NCBI GenBank assembly: GCA_900540805.1
Contig: UQHL01000015.1
Span: 13,210-77,209 of the forward strand
Direction: 5' to 3'
DNA length: 64,000 nucleotides
From: an uncultured Eubacteriales bacterium
GTDB lineage: Bacteria; Bacillota; Clostridia; Christensenellales; Borkfalkiaceae
The position numbers were made by a program, and so were the translations under genes. The number at the start of each line of letters is the position of its first letter. Position 1 is the first letter of the stretch. The notes below the pieces were generated by a model. The model saw only the letters and a program-made list of their open reading frames with translations, made no database searches and was not told the origin of the DNA. Of this stretch, positions 33,181 to 41,723 are shown one piece after another.

Positions 33181-34683
33181 ATGCTTTTATCGGAGCTTGC
33201 CCGCTGCGTCGGGGGCGCGCGTATCGTATGCGGGGCCAAAAATATGCAGACGTCGGAAAATACGCAGATCCGCGGGCTGACCGCGGACAGCCGCTTCTGC
33301 TCGACGGGAGACTTGTTTTTCTGCCTGACGGGCGGAAAAACGGACTCTCACGTCTATGCGCGGGACGCCGAGGAAGCGGGCGCTGCCGCCGTCGTGACGG
33401 AACGTGAGCTCGAGCTGAAGATTCCGCAGCTCGTCGTGCCCGATTCGCGCGCCGCCATGGGGCTGATCGCCTCCGCCTTTTACGACCATGCCGCGGAAAA
33501 GCTGAAAATTATCGGCATCACGGGCACCAACGGAAAAACGACCACGTCCTACATGCTGGCCTCCGTGCTCCGCCGCGCGGGAAAGACGGTGGCGGTGGTC
33601 GGGACGCTGGGGATCTATTACGGCAAAAAGCAGATCGCGCCCGAACTGACCACGCCCGATCCGCTCTTTTTGCACAAGATGTTTGCGGATATGGTAAAAA
33701 GCGGGGTGGAATATGTGGTGGCTGAAGTGTCCGCACACGCGCTTTTTTACCGCAAAGAGGAAGGAATCCCGTTTGCGGCGTGTATCTTTACCAATTTCAC
33801 GCAGGATCACCTTGATTTCTTTCGCACCATGGAAAAGTATAAGGCGGCGAAAAAGCTGCTCTTTACGCCCGAGAGGTGTCCGATCGCGGTGCTAAACGGC
33901 GACGACGCGGTGGGGCGGGAGATCGGAGGGCTTCGCGGCGAATCGGACAAGGCGGGTAAGACGAGTACGGTGTTTTACGGTTTGGAGACTCCCGCGGAAG
34001 CGTTTGCTGTGATTACCTCGGAGGAGCTTTACGGCTGCGAATTTATGCTCAATCTGTCCGACAATTTATGCCGCATTTCCCTGCCGATGACGGGACGGCA
34101 CAACGTTTACAATGCAATGGCCGCGGCGGCGTGCGCGTACGCGCTGGGAATCCGCACCGAGGCGATTGCGGGAGGATTGAGCGGCATGAAACCCGTGCGG
34201 GGCAGGCTGGAGCCCGCGGGTAAATTTCACGGCGCGGATATCTTCGTCGATTTCGCGCATACGCCCGACGGCCTGGAAAAATCGCTCGCCGCGCTGAAGT
34301 CGCACTGTAAGGGCAGGCTGATTTGTCTGTTCGGGTGCGGCGGCAACCGCGACCGCACCAAGCGGTCGATTATGGGCGAAACGGTGGCGCGAAAGGCGGA
34401 TTTCTCCGTGCTCACTTCAGATAATCCGCGCTACGAGGACCCTTACGACATCATCGCGGAGATCGAAAAGGGGTACAGGCGGTTTTCCGTACACTATGCC
34501 GTCGTGCCCGAACGGGAGAAGGCGATTTACTATGCGGTGGGGCTTTTGAAGAAAGGGGATATCCTGCTTGTGGCGGGCAAGGGCGGAGAGGATTATCAGG
34601 AGATTATGGGTATAAAATATTCCTATAACGACAATGCTGTAATCAGGGAGGCGTTAAGCCAAAAGCCGGACAATCCGCTTTGA
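33181..34683 (+). CDS. murE: UDP-MurNAc-tripeptide ligase MurE
   Basis: 500-aa Mur ligase adding the third amino acid of the stem peptide. ATP loop GITGTNGKTTTSYML (about 114-128); substrate block QDHLDFFRTMEKY; and DNPRYEDP, whose DNPR motif marks enzymes that add meso-diaminopimelate instead of lysine. Start ATG 33181 is preferred over GTG 33172, which overlaps the SD (AAAGGGGTG). It is in the dcw operon, 57 bases after ftsI. Confidence 0.96.
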   Translation: MLLSELARCVGGARIVCGAKNMQTSENTQIRGLTADSRFCSTGDLFFCLTGGKTDSHVYARDAEEAGAAAVVTERELELKIPQLVVPDSRAAMGLIASAFYDHAAEKLKIIGITGTNGKTTTSYMLASVLRRAGKTVAVVGTLGIYYGKKQIAPELTTPDPLFLHKMFADMVKSGVEYVVAEVSAHALFYRKEEGIPFAACIFTNFTQDHLDFFRTMEKYKAAKKLLFTPERCPIAVLNGDDAVGREIGGLRGESDKAGKTSTVFYGLETPAEAFAVITSEELYGCEFMLNLSDNLCRISLPMTGRHNVYNAMAAAACAYALGIRTEAIAGGLSGMKPVRGRLEPAGKFHGADIFVDFAHTPDGLEKSLAALKSHCKGRLICLFGCGGNRDRTKRSIMGETVARKADFSVLTSDNPRYEDPYDIIAEIEKGYRRFSVHYAVVPEREKAIYYAVGLLKKGDILLVAGKGGEDYQEIMGIKYSYNDNAVIREALSQKPDNPL

Positions 34684-34696
34684 AGCCTTGATTTTT

Positions 34697-35650
34697 ATGA
34701 AAAATTATCTCGCAGCCGCGCTCGTCGCGTTTTTATTGTCTCTCGTCTTCTGTCTGCTGCTTATCCCCGTCCTGAGAAAGCTGAAAGCGGGACAGAATAT
34801 ACTCTCTTACGTAAAGGAACACAAAGGCAAAAGCGGTACGCCCACCATGGGCGGACTCGCTTTTGTTTTGTCCGCGGTGCTCGCGGAAGCCGTCTTTCTC
34901 AAAAAGTTCGACCGCGTGGCGGTCGTTTCCCTGACGGTAGGGTTTGCCTATCTGCTGGTGGGGCTTCTGGACGACGTGCTTAAAAAGAAGCATAAAGAAA
35001 ATCTCGGGCTCAAGGCTTGGCAAAAGGCGCTCTTTCAGACGTTTGCCGCCGTTTTTGCGGGCCTCTTCTGCGTCCGCGCGGGTCTTACTACCTTAAATCT
35101 CCCCTTCACACACAAAAGCGTGGACATCGGCTGGGGCATGGTGCCTCTGGCGGTATTCGTCTTTCTTGCCACGGTCAACAGCGTCAATCTGACCGACGGA
35201 TTGGACGGGCTGGCTGCGGGTACGTCACTGCCGTTCTTTCTCTGTCTCGGCCTGCTGATCGCCGTGCAGGGCAGATTTCCCTCTCTGGCGCTTTTATCCT
35301 TCTGCCTTTGCGGCGCGCTCGCGGCGTACCTGATTTTCAACGTCTCGCCCGCGGCGGTATTTATGGGGGATACAGGCTCGCTGGCTTTGGGCGGCTTCGC
35401 TTCCTGTATCGGAGTTTTCACGGGAAACACTCTTTATATCGCCGTCGTGGGAATTATGTTTGTCCTTTCGAGCATAACCGTTATCATTCAGGTAATATAC
35501 TATAAGGCTACGGGCGGTAAACGGGTCTTTCTCATGGCGCCCGTGCATCATCACTTTCAGGAAAAAGGTTATTCTGAGGCGAAGATTTCCTACGCCTATG
35601 CCGTCGTAACCGCGATTCTCGGCGCGCTGTGCGTGATCGCCCAACTCTAA
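34697..35650 (+). CDS. mraY: phospho-MurNAc-pentapeptide transferase MraY
   Basis: 317-aa membrane enzyme that makes lipid I, with about ten hydrophobic segments. Motifs: KSGTPTMGGLAF, NSVNLTDGLDGLAAG with the Asp pair that binds magnesium, GDTGSLALGG and MAPVHHHFQEKG. The start is uncertain: ATG 34697 fits the family, while TTG 34688 is also in frame; the SD is weak. It lies 13 bases after murE. Confidence 0.96.
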   Translation: MKNYLAAALVAFLLSLVFCLLLIPVLRKLKAGQNILSYVKEHKGKSGTPTMGGLAFVLSAVLAEAVFLKKFDRVAVVSLTVGFAYLLVGLLDDVLKKKHKENLGLKAWQKALFQTFAAVFAGLFCVRAGLTTLNLPFTHKSVDIGWGMVPLAVFVFLATVNSVNLTDGLDGLAAGTSLPFFLCLGLLIAVQGRFPSLALLSFCLCGALAAYLIFNVSPAAVFMGDTGSLALGGFASCIGVFTGNTLYIAVVGIMFVLSSITVIIQVIYYKATGGKRVFLMAPVHHHFQEKGYSEAKISYAYAVVTAILGALCVIAQL

Positions 35651-35670
35651 AAAATCAAACGGAGGAGTTC

Positions 35671-37161
35671 ATGTATCCCGTAAGACAAACGTTTCTCGTG
35701 CTCGGCTTATCCCGCTCGGGGTGTGCCGCGGCCGAATTTTTACTGGAAAGAAAAGCGAAGGTATTCGTCTATGACGACGTGGCGGGCGAAGCGGTGGAAA
35801 AATCCGCGCGTCTGCTGGAGGAAAAGGGCGCTGAACGGGCGACGAAAGAACAGATTTCCCGTATGCACGAAATCTGCGACGCGCTGGTTTTAAGCCCGGG
35901 AATCCCCATCGACCATCCGACGGCGGTGGCGTTCAAGCGGAGCGGCAAGGCGGTGATCGGTGAAACGGAGCTGGCGGCAAGATATATGCGCTGTCCCGTA
36001 GCGGCGGTGACGGGAACCAACGGAAAAACCACCACCGTCAGCATGCTGGCGAAGATACTCTCCGAGGGCGGATATAGAGCGGAGGCGTGCGGCAATATCG
36101 GTTCGCCGATGATCAAATACATATCTTTGGGAGAAAACGACGTGGCCGTGGCGGAAATTTCCAGCTTCCAGCTGGAGACGCTCAATTCCCTGTGTCCGCA
36201 CGTGGGGGTAGTGCTCAATGTTACGGAGGATCATCTCAACCGTCATTACAACATGGAGAATTACATATTTCTGAAGAGCAAGCTTTTGAAAAACAGTACG
36301 GAAGCGGAATACGCGGTGCTCAATTTCGACGACGGAATCGTGCGCGGGTTTGCCGAAAAGACAAAGGCGAGGATCTTCTATTTTTCCGTCAGGGAGCGGG
36401 TGCACGGCGCCTATCTCGAAAACGGAACTCTGTATTTCTGCGGCGAAAAGATCATGCCCGCTTCCGAGCTGCTCACCGACGGGCTCCACAACGTCCAAAA
36501 CGCCCTCGCGGCGATTGCGGCGGCAAAAATCATGGGGATAAGCTCCGAGAGCATCGCGCGGTCGCTCGCTTCCTTCAAGGGGATTAAGCACCGTATCGAA
36601 TTGGTGGGGGAAGCGGACGGCATAAAATATATCGACGATTCCAAGGGCACCAACGTCGATGCCACAATCAAGGCGGTGGGGTGCATGAAGGAGGAGACGG
36701 TTCTTCTCGTCGGCGGCAAGGATAAAGGTTACGATTACGACAAGCTGTTTGTCAAGCTTCGGACGTCCAACGTGGTGCACGCGGTTCTGTACGGGGAAAA
36801 CCGTTTCCGGCTGTTCGAAAGCGCGCTGCGCTGCGGCTTCGAGCGCATAACCCTCTGCGTCGGGTTCGAATTTGCGGTACGGCTGGCCCGCATGCTGGCC
36901 GCGAGAGGGCAGACGGTGCTTTTAAGCCCCGCCAGCGCAAGCTTCGACGAGTTTGCAAGTTATGAAGAGAGAGGTGATAGATTTGTCGAAATCGTCCGTA
37001 CCTTCGAGGAGGAAGCGCTCCGCGCCAAAGCAGAAAAGCCCGAAAGGAAGCCCGAAAAGATCGTCGTCGATGACGGCGGAAGCGACCGCGGAGCCCTTCC
37101 TGCCGCAGATACGGGCGAGGACAGCGCTTCAGACGACGAAGGGGAAGGAGCGGACGAGTAG
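35671..37161 (+). CDS. murD: UDP-MurNAc-L-alanine:D-glutamate ligase MurD with C-terminal extension overlapping ftsW
   Basis: 496-aa Mur ligase. GTNGKTTTVSML is the ATP loop, EISSFQLETL and NVTEDHLNRH the middle blocks, and YIDDSKGTN and LSPASASFDEFASYEERG the C-terminal blocks. The normal end of the family is near EERGDRFVEIVRTFEEE (about residue 445). About 45 further residues form an acidic, disordered tail (GEDSASDDEGEGADE). That tail is read from DNA that also encodes the basic N-terminus of FtsW in another frame. Start ATG 35671 follows GGAGGAG; the frame is open upstream into mraY, but without an RBS. Confidence 0.94.
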   Translation: MYPVRQTFLVLGLSRSGCAAAEFLLERKAKVFVYDDVAGEAVEKSARLLEEKGAERATKEQISRMHEICDALVLSPGIPIDHPTAVAFKRSGKAVIGETELAARYMRCPVAAVTGTNGKTTTVSMLAKILSEGGYRAEACGNIGSPMIKYISLGENDVAVAEISSFQLETLNSLCPHVGVVLNVTEDHLNRHYNMENYIFLKSKLLKNSTEAEYAVLNFDDGIVRGFAEKTKARIFYFSVRERVHGAYLENGTLYFCGEKIMPASELLTDGLHNVQNALAAIAAAKIMGISSESIARSLASFKGIKHRIELVGEADGIKYIDDSKGTNVDATIKAVGCMKEETVLLVGGKDKGYDYDKLFVKLRTSNVVHAVLYGENRFRLFESALRCGFERITLCVGFEFAVRLARMLAARGQTVLLSPASASFDEFASYEERGDRFVEIVRTFEEEALRAKAEKPERKPEKIVVDDGGSDRGALPAADTGEDSASDDEGEGADE

Positions 37162-38284
37162 GGCGACGGGCGATCTGACCATTCCTATTCTGACGATACT
37201 GCTTTCCGCCTTCGGCGTATTGATGGTATATTCTGCCAGCTCTTATACGGCAAAGACGCAGTACGGCGACGAATTCTATTTCATGAAGAAACAGCTTCTC
37301 GGCTTCGTGGTGGGGATTATCGCCATGGGCTTTATGGCGTTTTTCGACTGTCAGAAGCTGAAAAAGATCCGTTATGGGGCGCTGATCGTGCCGCTGGTAC
37401 TGCTCGCCCTCGTATTCGTCCCCGGGATCGGGCGCAGCAATTACGGCGCCACTCGTTGGATCGGGATAGGAAGTATTACCATTCAGCCCTCCGAGCTCGC
37501 AAAATACGGCTTCGTTATCTTTGCTTCGGCCTATATGTCGGAACATATGGATTCCATGCGCACCTTCAAGGGGGCGCTGCCCGTCCTGCTTGCGGGCGGC
37601 GCGGTCTGCGTGCTCATCATTATCGAGCCGAATATGTCCGTCACGATGTGCGTGGGGCTTCTCATGCTGGCGATGATCTTTCTCGGCGGCATGAAAATGA
37701 AGTATTTCCTCATTATTCTTGTCCCCGCGCTGGTCGCTGTTCCCGTGCTCATTTTGATGGAGCCGTACAGACTTTTGCGTTTAAGCGCCTTTATCGATCC
37801 GTGGGCCTCTCCGAAAAACGAGGGCTATCAGCTGATTCAGTCGCTGTATGCGTTGGGAAACGGCGGCTGGTTCGGCACGGGATTGTTCCGATCGCGGCAG
37901 AAATATCGTTTTCTGCCCTTTGCCGAAAGCGACTTTATTCTGTCCATCATCGGCGAGGAATTCGGGTTTGTGGGGATATGTATCCTTTTTCTTTTGAGCG
38001 GGATACTCATTTATAAGGGAATCAAGACCGCGGCCGAGTCGGATAATTTTTTCTCCTTTCTTTTAGCTTCGGGGATTACGCTCGTCTATGGAATCCAGAC
38101 GGTGATAAACGCATTGGTTGTCAGCGGGACGATCCCGCCCACGGGGCTGCCTCTGCCGCTGGTGAGCTCGGGCAATACGTCGCTGATCATCACGATGGCG
38201 TCGATGGGGATTCTGTACGGGATATCCAGACAAAACGCAATCGCCCGCGCGGGCGGGAAAAGGGTGAACAAACGGCGGCGTTGA
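36983..38284 (+). CDS. ftsW: septal peptidoglycan glycosyltransferase FtsW
   Basis: SEDS-family polymerase, 433 aa from TTG 36983, with about ten membrane helices. Motifs: VYSASSY, RWIGIGSITIQPSELAKYG, and the C-terminal PTGLPLPLVSSGNTSLI. It works with FtsI. The TTG start lies 8 bases after AGAGAGG; ATG 36962 and internal ATG 37070 are alternatives. From the TTG, the first ~60 residues are basic and unstructured (KSSVPSRRKRSAPKQK) and overlap murD by 179 bases. In many relatives murG follows ftsW; here murA follows directly, and no murG is in the window. Confidence 0.94.
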   Translation: MSKSSVPSRRKRSAPKQKSPKGSPKRSSSMTAEATAEPFLPQIRARTALQTTKGKERTSRATGDLTIPILTILLSAFGVLMVYSASSYTAKTQYGDEFYFMKKQLLGFVVGIIAMGFMAFFDCQKLKKIRYGALIVPLVLLALVFVPGIGRSNYGATRWIGIGSITIQPSELAKYGFVIFASAYMSEHMDSMRTFKGALPVLLAGGAVCVLIIIEPNMSVTMCVGLLMLAMIFLGGMKMKYFLIILVPALVAVPVLILMEPYRLLRLSAFIDPWASPKNEGYQLIQSLYALGNGGWFGTGLFRSRQKYRFLPFAESDFILSIIGEEFGFVGICILFLLSGILIYKGIKTAAESDNFFSFLLASGITLVYGIQTVINALVVSGTIPPTGLPLPLVSSGNTSLIITMASMGILYGISRQNAIARAGGKRVNKRRR

Positions 38285-38317
38285 TTCATACAATAAAACA
38301 TAAGGAGTTATTATTGT

Positions 38318-39574
38318 ATGGATAAATTTATTATAGAGGGCGGCGGAAAACTCTATGGCAGAACGGAAATCCAGGCCGCTAAAAATTCCGTACTGCCGCT
38401 TCTCGCCGCATCTGTTTTAACCGATGAACAAGTGACGATACGGGATGTGCCCGCCATCTCGGATGTGGAAAATATGTTGCACATACTAAGCGAACTCGGC
38501 TGCGGAATCAGCCGTACGGCAGACAGTGTAATCATCGACAGCGTGAACGCAGTTTCCCACGAAATCCCCGCGAGGCTTACAAAGGAACTGCGTTCTTCCG
38601 TTTTTATGCTGGGTTCGGTGCTCACCCGCTTCCGCCGCGCGAAAATTTCCTATCCCGGCGGCTGCGATATCGGGCTTCGTCCCATCGACCTGCATCTTGC
38701 GGGGTTAAAGCGGCTGGGCGTAAAGATCGAGGAGGATAAGGGGTACATAACATGCAGCTGCGATAAGCTTTCGGGCGCGGATATTCTTCTGGATTTTCCC
38801 AGCGTGGGAGCCACGGAAAACATCATTCTGGCTTCCGCGAAGGCGGAGGGGACAACGGTGATTCGCAACGCCGCAAAGGAGCCGGAGATCGTCGATCTGC
38901 AAAATTTCTTAAACGCCATGGGCGGAAGAGTGAGCGGCGCGGGCGGCGGCACGGTCGTGGTGGAGGGCGTGGAAAGACTTCACGGGATAGAATATACGCC
39001 TATCAAGGACAGAATCGAAGCGGGAACTTTCCTCATTGCCGCGGCTTCGTGCGGCGGAGAAATCGAGATCGAAGGGGTTCCGCAGGAAAATATTGCGGCG
39101 CTTTTGCATAAACTGCGCGAAAACGGTTGCAAAATACATATAAAAAATGATAAAATAACATTGAGGAGCAGCGGGCGGTTGGTTTCCGCCGATCTGATAG
39201 AGACTACGCCCTTTCCCGGTTTTCCCACCGACCTGCAGGCGCAATTTTCCGCGCTTGCGTGTACGACTTCGGGAACAACTCTCGTAGTGGAAAATCTGTT
39301 TGAGACGAGATATAAATACGCGGGCGAACTCAAACGCATGGGCGCCGACATTACCGTCCGAGGCCGAAACGCCGTAATCCGCGGCGTGGAAAGGCTGCAC
39401 GGCGCGTGCGTTACCGCCGGGGATCTTCGCGGGGGCGCGGCGCTCGTCATCGCGGCTTTGAAAGCGGAGGGGGAAAGCTGCGTCGTCGATCTGTCGCACG
39501 TTGACAGGGGATACGCCGATTTCGAATATAAGCTGAAAAAACTCGGGGCTAAAATCCGTCGGGTACGGGTGTAA
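38318..39574 (+). CDS. murA: UDP-GlcNAc 1-carboxyvinyltransferase
   Basis: 418-aa EPSP-synthase-fold enzyme, the first committed step of peptidoglycan synthesis. Lys22-Asn23 (AAKNSVLPLL) and the fosfomycin-target Cys116 in PGGCDIGLRPIDLHL are present, so it should be fosfomycin-sensitive in principle. The C-terminal DRGYADFEYKLKKLGA block is typical. RBS AAGGAG. It sits where murG or murB often lie in related clusters. Confidence 0.96.
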   Translation: MDKFIIEGGGKLYGRTEIQAAKNSVLPLLAASVLTDEQVTIRDVPAISDVENMLHILSELGCGISRTADSVIIDSVNAVSHEIPARLTKELRSSVFMLGSVLTRFRRAKISYPGGCDIGLRPIDLHLAGLKRLGVKIEEDKGYITCSCDKLSGADILLDFPSVGATENIILASAKAEGTTVIRNAAKEPEIVDLQNFLNAMGGRVSGAGGGTVVVEGVERLHGIEYTPIKDRIEAGTFLIAAASCGGEIEIEGVPQENIAALLHKLRENGCKIHIKNDKITLRSSGRLVSADLIETTPFPGFPTDLQAQFSALACTTSGTTLVVENLFETRYKYAGELKRMGADITVRGRNAVIRGVERLHGACVTAGDLRGGAALVIAALKAEGESCVVDLSHVDRGYADFEYKLKKLGAKIRRVRV

Positions 39575-39603
39575 GCCGCGGGGATATAAGGAAGGAAGCA
39601 TGC

Positions 39604-40392
39604 ATGCACAAAAGAAACGTAATCGCAATTTTATTGACGGCGGTCATTTTTATTTCCGCCGCAGTGCTCGGCGTCTCCGCGGTCTATCGCGTAAACGCCG
39701 TCACCTTGGACGCTTCGGTCGTTTCCGAGGCGGCAAAGGCGGAAGCGGACGAGCTTCAGAAGCTTCTTTTAGAGCGATATAAGGACGAAAGCGTTTTTTT
39801 TGTAAAACCTGAAGAAGCGGAAGCGGATTTTGCGGGGTTTCCTTATTTCCGCATGACGGCTTTCAAAAAAGCCTATCCCAATCGGCTGATCGTTTCCGCG
39901 AAGGAGGATCCCGAAGTGTTTGCCGTGAAACACGCCGAGGAATATTATATTCTCGGCGCGGACGGCACGGTGCTGGGGCTGCGGGAAGAGCCGTCCAACC
40001 GTTCGGACGGGGCGGACAACGTGATCGTAACGGGAATTTCCGCTGCGGGCGCAAAAGGGGAGCTTCTCGGCGGCGACGAATGTATTCCTTCTTTTCTCGC
40101 CTTCTGTTCGAAGATGTCTCAGCTTTTGGACGGCTTGAGGAGCAACGTACTTTCGGCGGAAGTGTCCAGGCGCGCCTCTGCCCAGACGGAAATGTTTTTT
40201 TCCTTTGTTTTCCGCGAAGGGATAAGGGCGGAGATAAAAAATCCCATGGCGCTGACGGAGAAAAAAGCGGAGGCGCTCGTTTCCTGTTATCTTTCGAGGC
40301 CCGACAATGAAAAATTGGGAGGATTGATCAGGGTAATGGACGATAACGAAGCCCCCGACGGGGTGCGCGCCACATATGATCAAAATGCGTGA
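39604..40392 (+). CDS. ftsQ: FtsQ/DivIB cell-division protein
   Basis: 262-aa single-pass protein: membrane helix at about 7-27 (VIAILLTAVIFISAAVLGVS), then an extracellular POTRA-like region (about 30-100, with RMTAFKKAYPNRLIVSAKED) and a beta domain (EEYYILGADGTVLG). It stabilises the FtsL/DivIC complex at the septum. The sequence is weakly conserved, so the call rests on architecture, the YPN-type POTRA end and the place after murA. Start ATG 39604 rather than the overlapping ATG 39600, which is in another frame; SD GGAAGGAAG. Confidence 0.85.
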   Translation: MHKRNVIAILLTAVIFISAAVLGVSAVYRVNAVTLDASVVSEAAKAEADELQKLLLERYKDESVFFVKPEEAEADFAGFPYFRMTAFKKAYPNRLIVSAKEDPEVFAVKHAEEYYILGADGTVLGLREEPSNRSDGADNVIVTGISAAGAKGELLGGDECIPSFLAFCSKMSQLLDGLRSNVLSAEVSRRASAQTEMFFSFVFREGIRAEIKNPMALTEKKAEALVSCYLSRPDNEKLGGLIRVMDDNEAPDGVRATYDQNA

Positions 40393-40414
40393 AGGCGTAC
40401 CTGCTGCCTTCCTG

Positions 40415-40439
40415 ACGCGGCGTATCGCCGCGTTTTTTT
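40415..40439 (+). terminator. intrinsic terminator after ftsQ
   Basis: CGCGGCG, loop TAT, CGCCGCG and seven T's. It separates the mraZ-ftsQ unit from ftsA-ftsZ. Confidence 0.92.
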
Positions 40440-40459
40440 ACGTTTTTTTCCTCAATCCG

Positions 40460-40488
40460 TTGACAATGCATTATAAATAGTGTATAAT
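40460..40488 (+). promoter_or_regulatory. consensus promoter of ftsA-ftsZ
   Basis: TTGACA (40460-40465), 17 bp, TATAAT (40483-40488), 50 bases before ftsA. Confidence 0.9.
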
Positions 40489-40538
40489 AGAGAAAATATA
40501 TTCTTACACAAATTGTTTTTACGGAGCGGACGGAAATT

Positions 40539-41723
40539 ATGAGTAACGAAAGCGTTGCCGTTCTGGATATACGTTCGTACGAAGTCACTTTCCTCATCGG
40601 GGCGAAAGGGGTCAACGACACGTTCGTATTCCGCGGCGGCACAAGCGAAAAATACGAGGGCTATTCTTCGGACGGATTTTTGGACGCGGCGTCTTTCCGA
40701 CGCGCGGTCATCGCCGCCGTCACCTCCGTCAGACAAAATTACGAGGGCACCGTCAAGGAAATTTTCGTCGGCGTCCCCGCAGCGTTCGTTTCCGTATATA
40801 CCAAGGGGCATACGATTTCCTTTCCCTCGAAGCGAAAAATCTCCGCACAGGAAATAGACGCCTTGTACGAAAGCGGGCTGGGTGAGCTCCTGGCTTCGGG
40901 ACATTATATCCGCCGTTCGGATATGTATTTCGCGCTGGGCGACAATCGGAAATATTTTAACGCTTCCGATCTGTATGGTATTCCCACTGCGTCGTTAAAA
41001 GGCGCGCTCTGCTATTATTTCGCTTCCGACGAGTTTTTCGACGCCGTGGATTCCGTATTGAGGGAGCTCGGTTTCGAGGTGGTAAACTTTATTCCGCAAT
41101 CGTTGGCGCAGGCCGATTATCTGTTGCCCGAAAAGCTGCGCGAGGGATATGCTTTCCTCATCGACGTGGGGTTCCTTTCCACCTCCGTTTCCGTCGTTTA
41201 CGGCAACGGGATCGTGCACGAGGAGGCGTTCGACTGCGGCTCGGGATATATTCTCGTGGCATTGATGCAGGGGCTGAAAGTGGATTACGAAACCGCGGAG
41301 GAAATCCTCGCTTCGGCAAACGTCTCGGGCGGCGCCGTTTCGAAAGATCTGATGTGGACGGACGGGAGCGGCGTTGCCTATCCCGTGAGAGAGATAAACG
41401 AGATTATAAAATACGGGCTGGACGAGCTTTGCGAAAGCGTGGATAAATTTTTCGAAAAGTACTATCGCGGCAAAAGCACGATGGGCTTTGCGGCAAATCC
41501 TCTGTCTCTTACGGGCGAGGGGATCGGCGGCGTCAAGGGCGCCGCGGAACATATCGCCAAGCGTCTGGGCCGCATGACGGAGATCGTCTGCCCCGACCTT
41601 CCCTATTACGACAAGCCTTTGTTTTCGTCGAGAATCGCCCTGCTGGCCACGGCGCTTTCCGATAAGAAAAGAAGCGGACTGCTTTATAGAATTTTCAACA
41701 TTTTCGGAGGAAAAAACAAATGA
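40539..41723 (+). CDS. ftsA: FtsA-like division actin
   Basis: 394-aa actin-fold protein. VAVLDIRSYEVTFLIGAK at the start is a divergent phosphate-1 loop. The SHS2 insert covers about 75-160 (EIFVGVPAAFVSVYTKG), and FLIDVGFLSTSVSVVYGN is phosphate loop 2. The last residues (SGLLYRIFNIFGG) form an amphipathic helix like the membrane-targeting sequence of FtsA. It would tether FtsZ filaments to the membrane. It is more divergent than typical FtsA. It overlaps ftsZ by 4 bases. Confidence 0.87.
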   Translation: MSNESVAVLDIRSYEVTFLIGAKGVNDTFVFRGGTSEKYEGYSSDGFLDAASFRRAVIAAVTSVRQNYEGTVKEIFVGVPAAFVSVYTKGHTISFPSKRKISAQEIDALYESGLGELLASGHYIRRSDMYFALGDNRKYFNASDLYGIPTASLKGALCYYFASDEFFDAVDSVLRELGFEVVNFIPQSLAQADYLLPEKLREGYAFLIDVGFLSTSVSVVYGNGIVHEEAFDCGSGYILVALMQGLKVDYETAEEILASANVSGGAVSKDLMWTDGSGVAYPVREINEIIKYGLDELCESVDKFFEKYYRGKSTMGFAANPLSLTGEGIGGVKGAAEHIAKRLGRMTEIVCPDLPYYDKPLFSSRIALLATALSDKKRSGLLYRIFNIFGGKNK

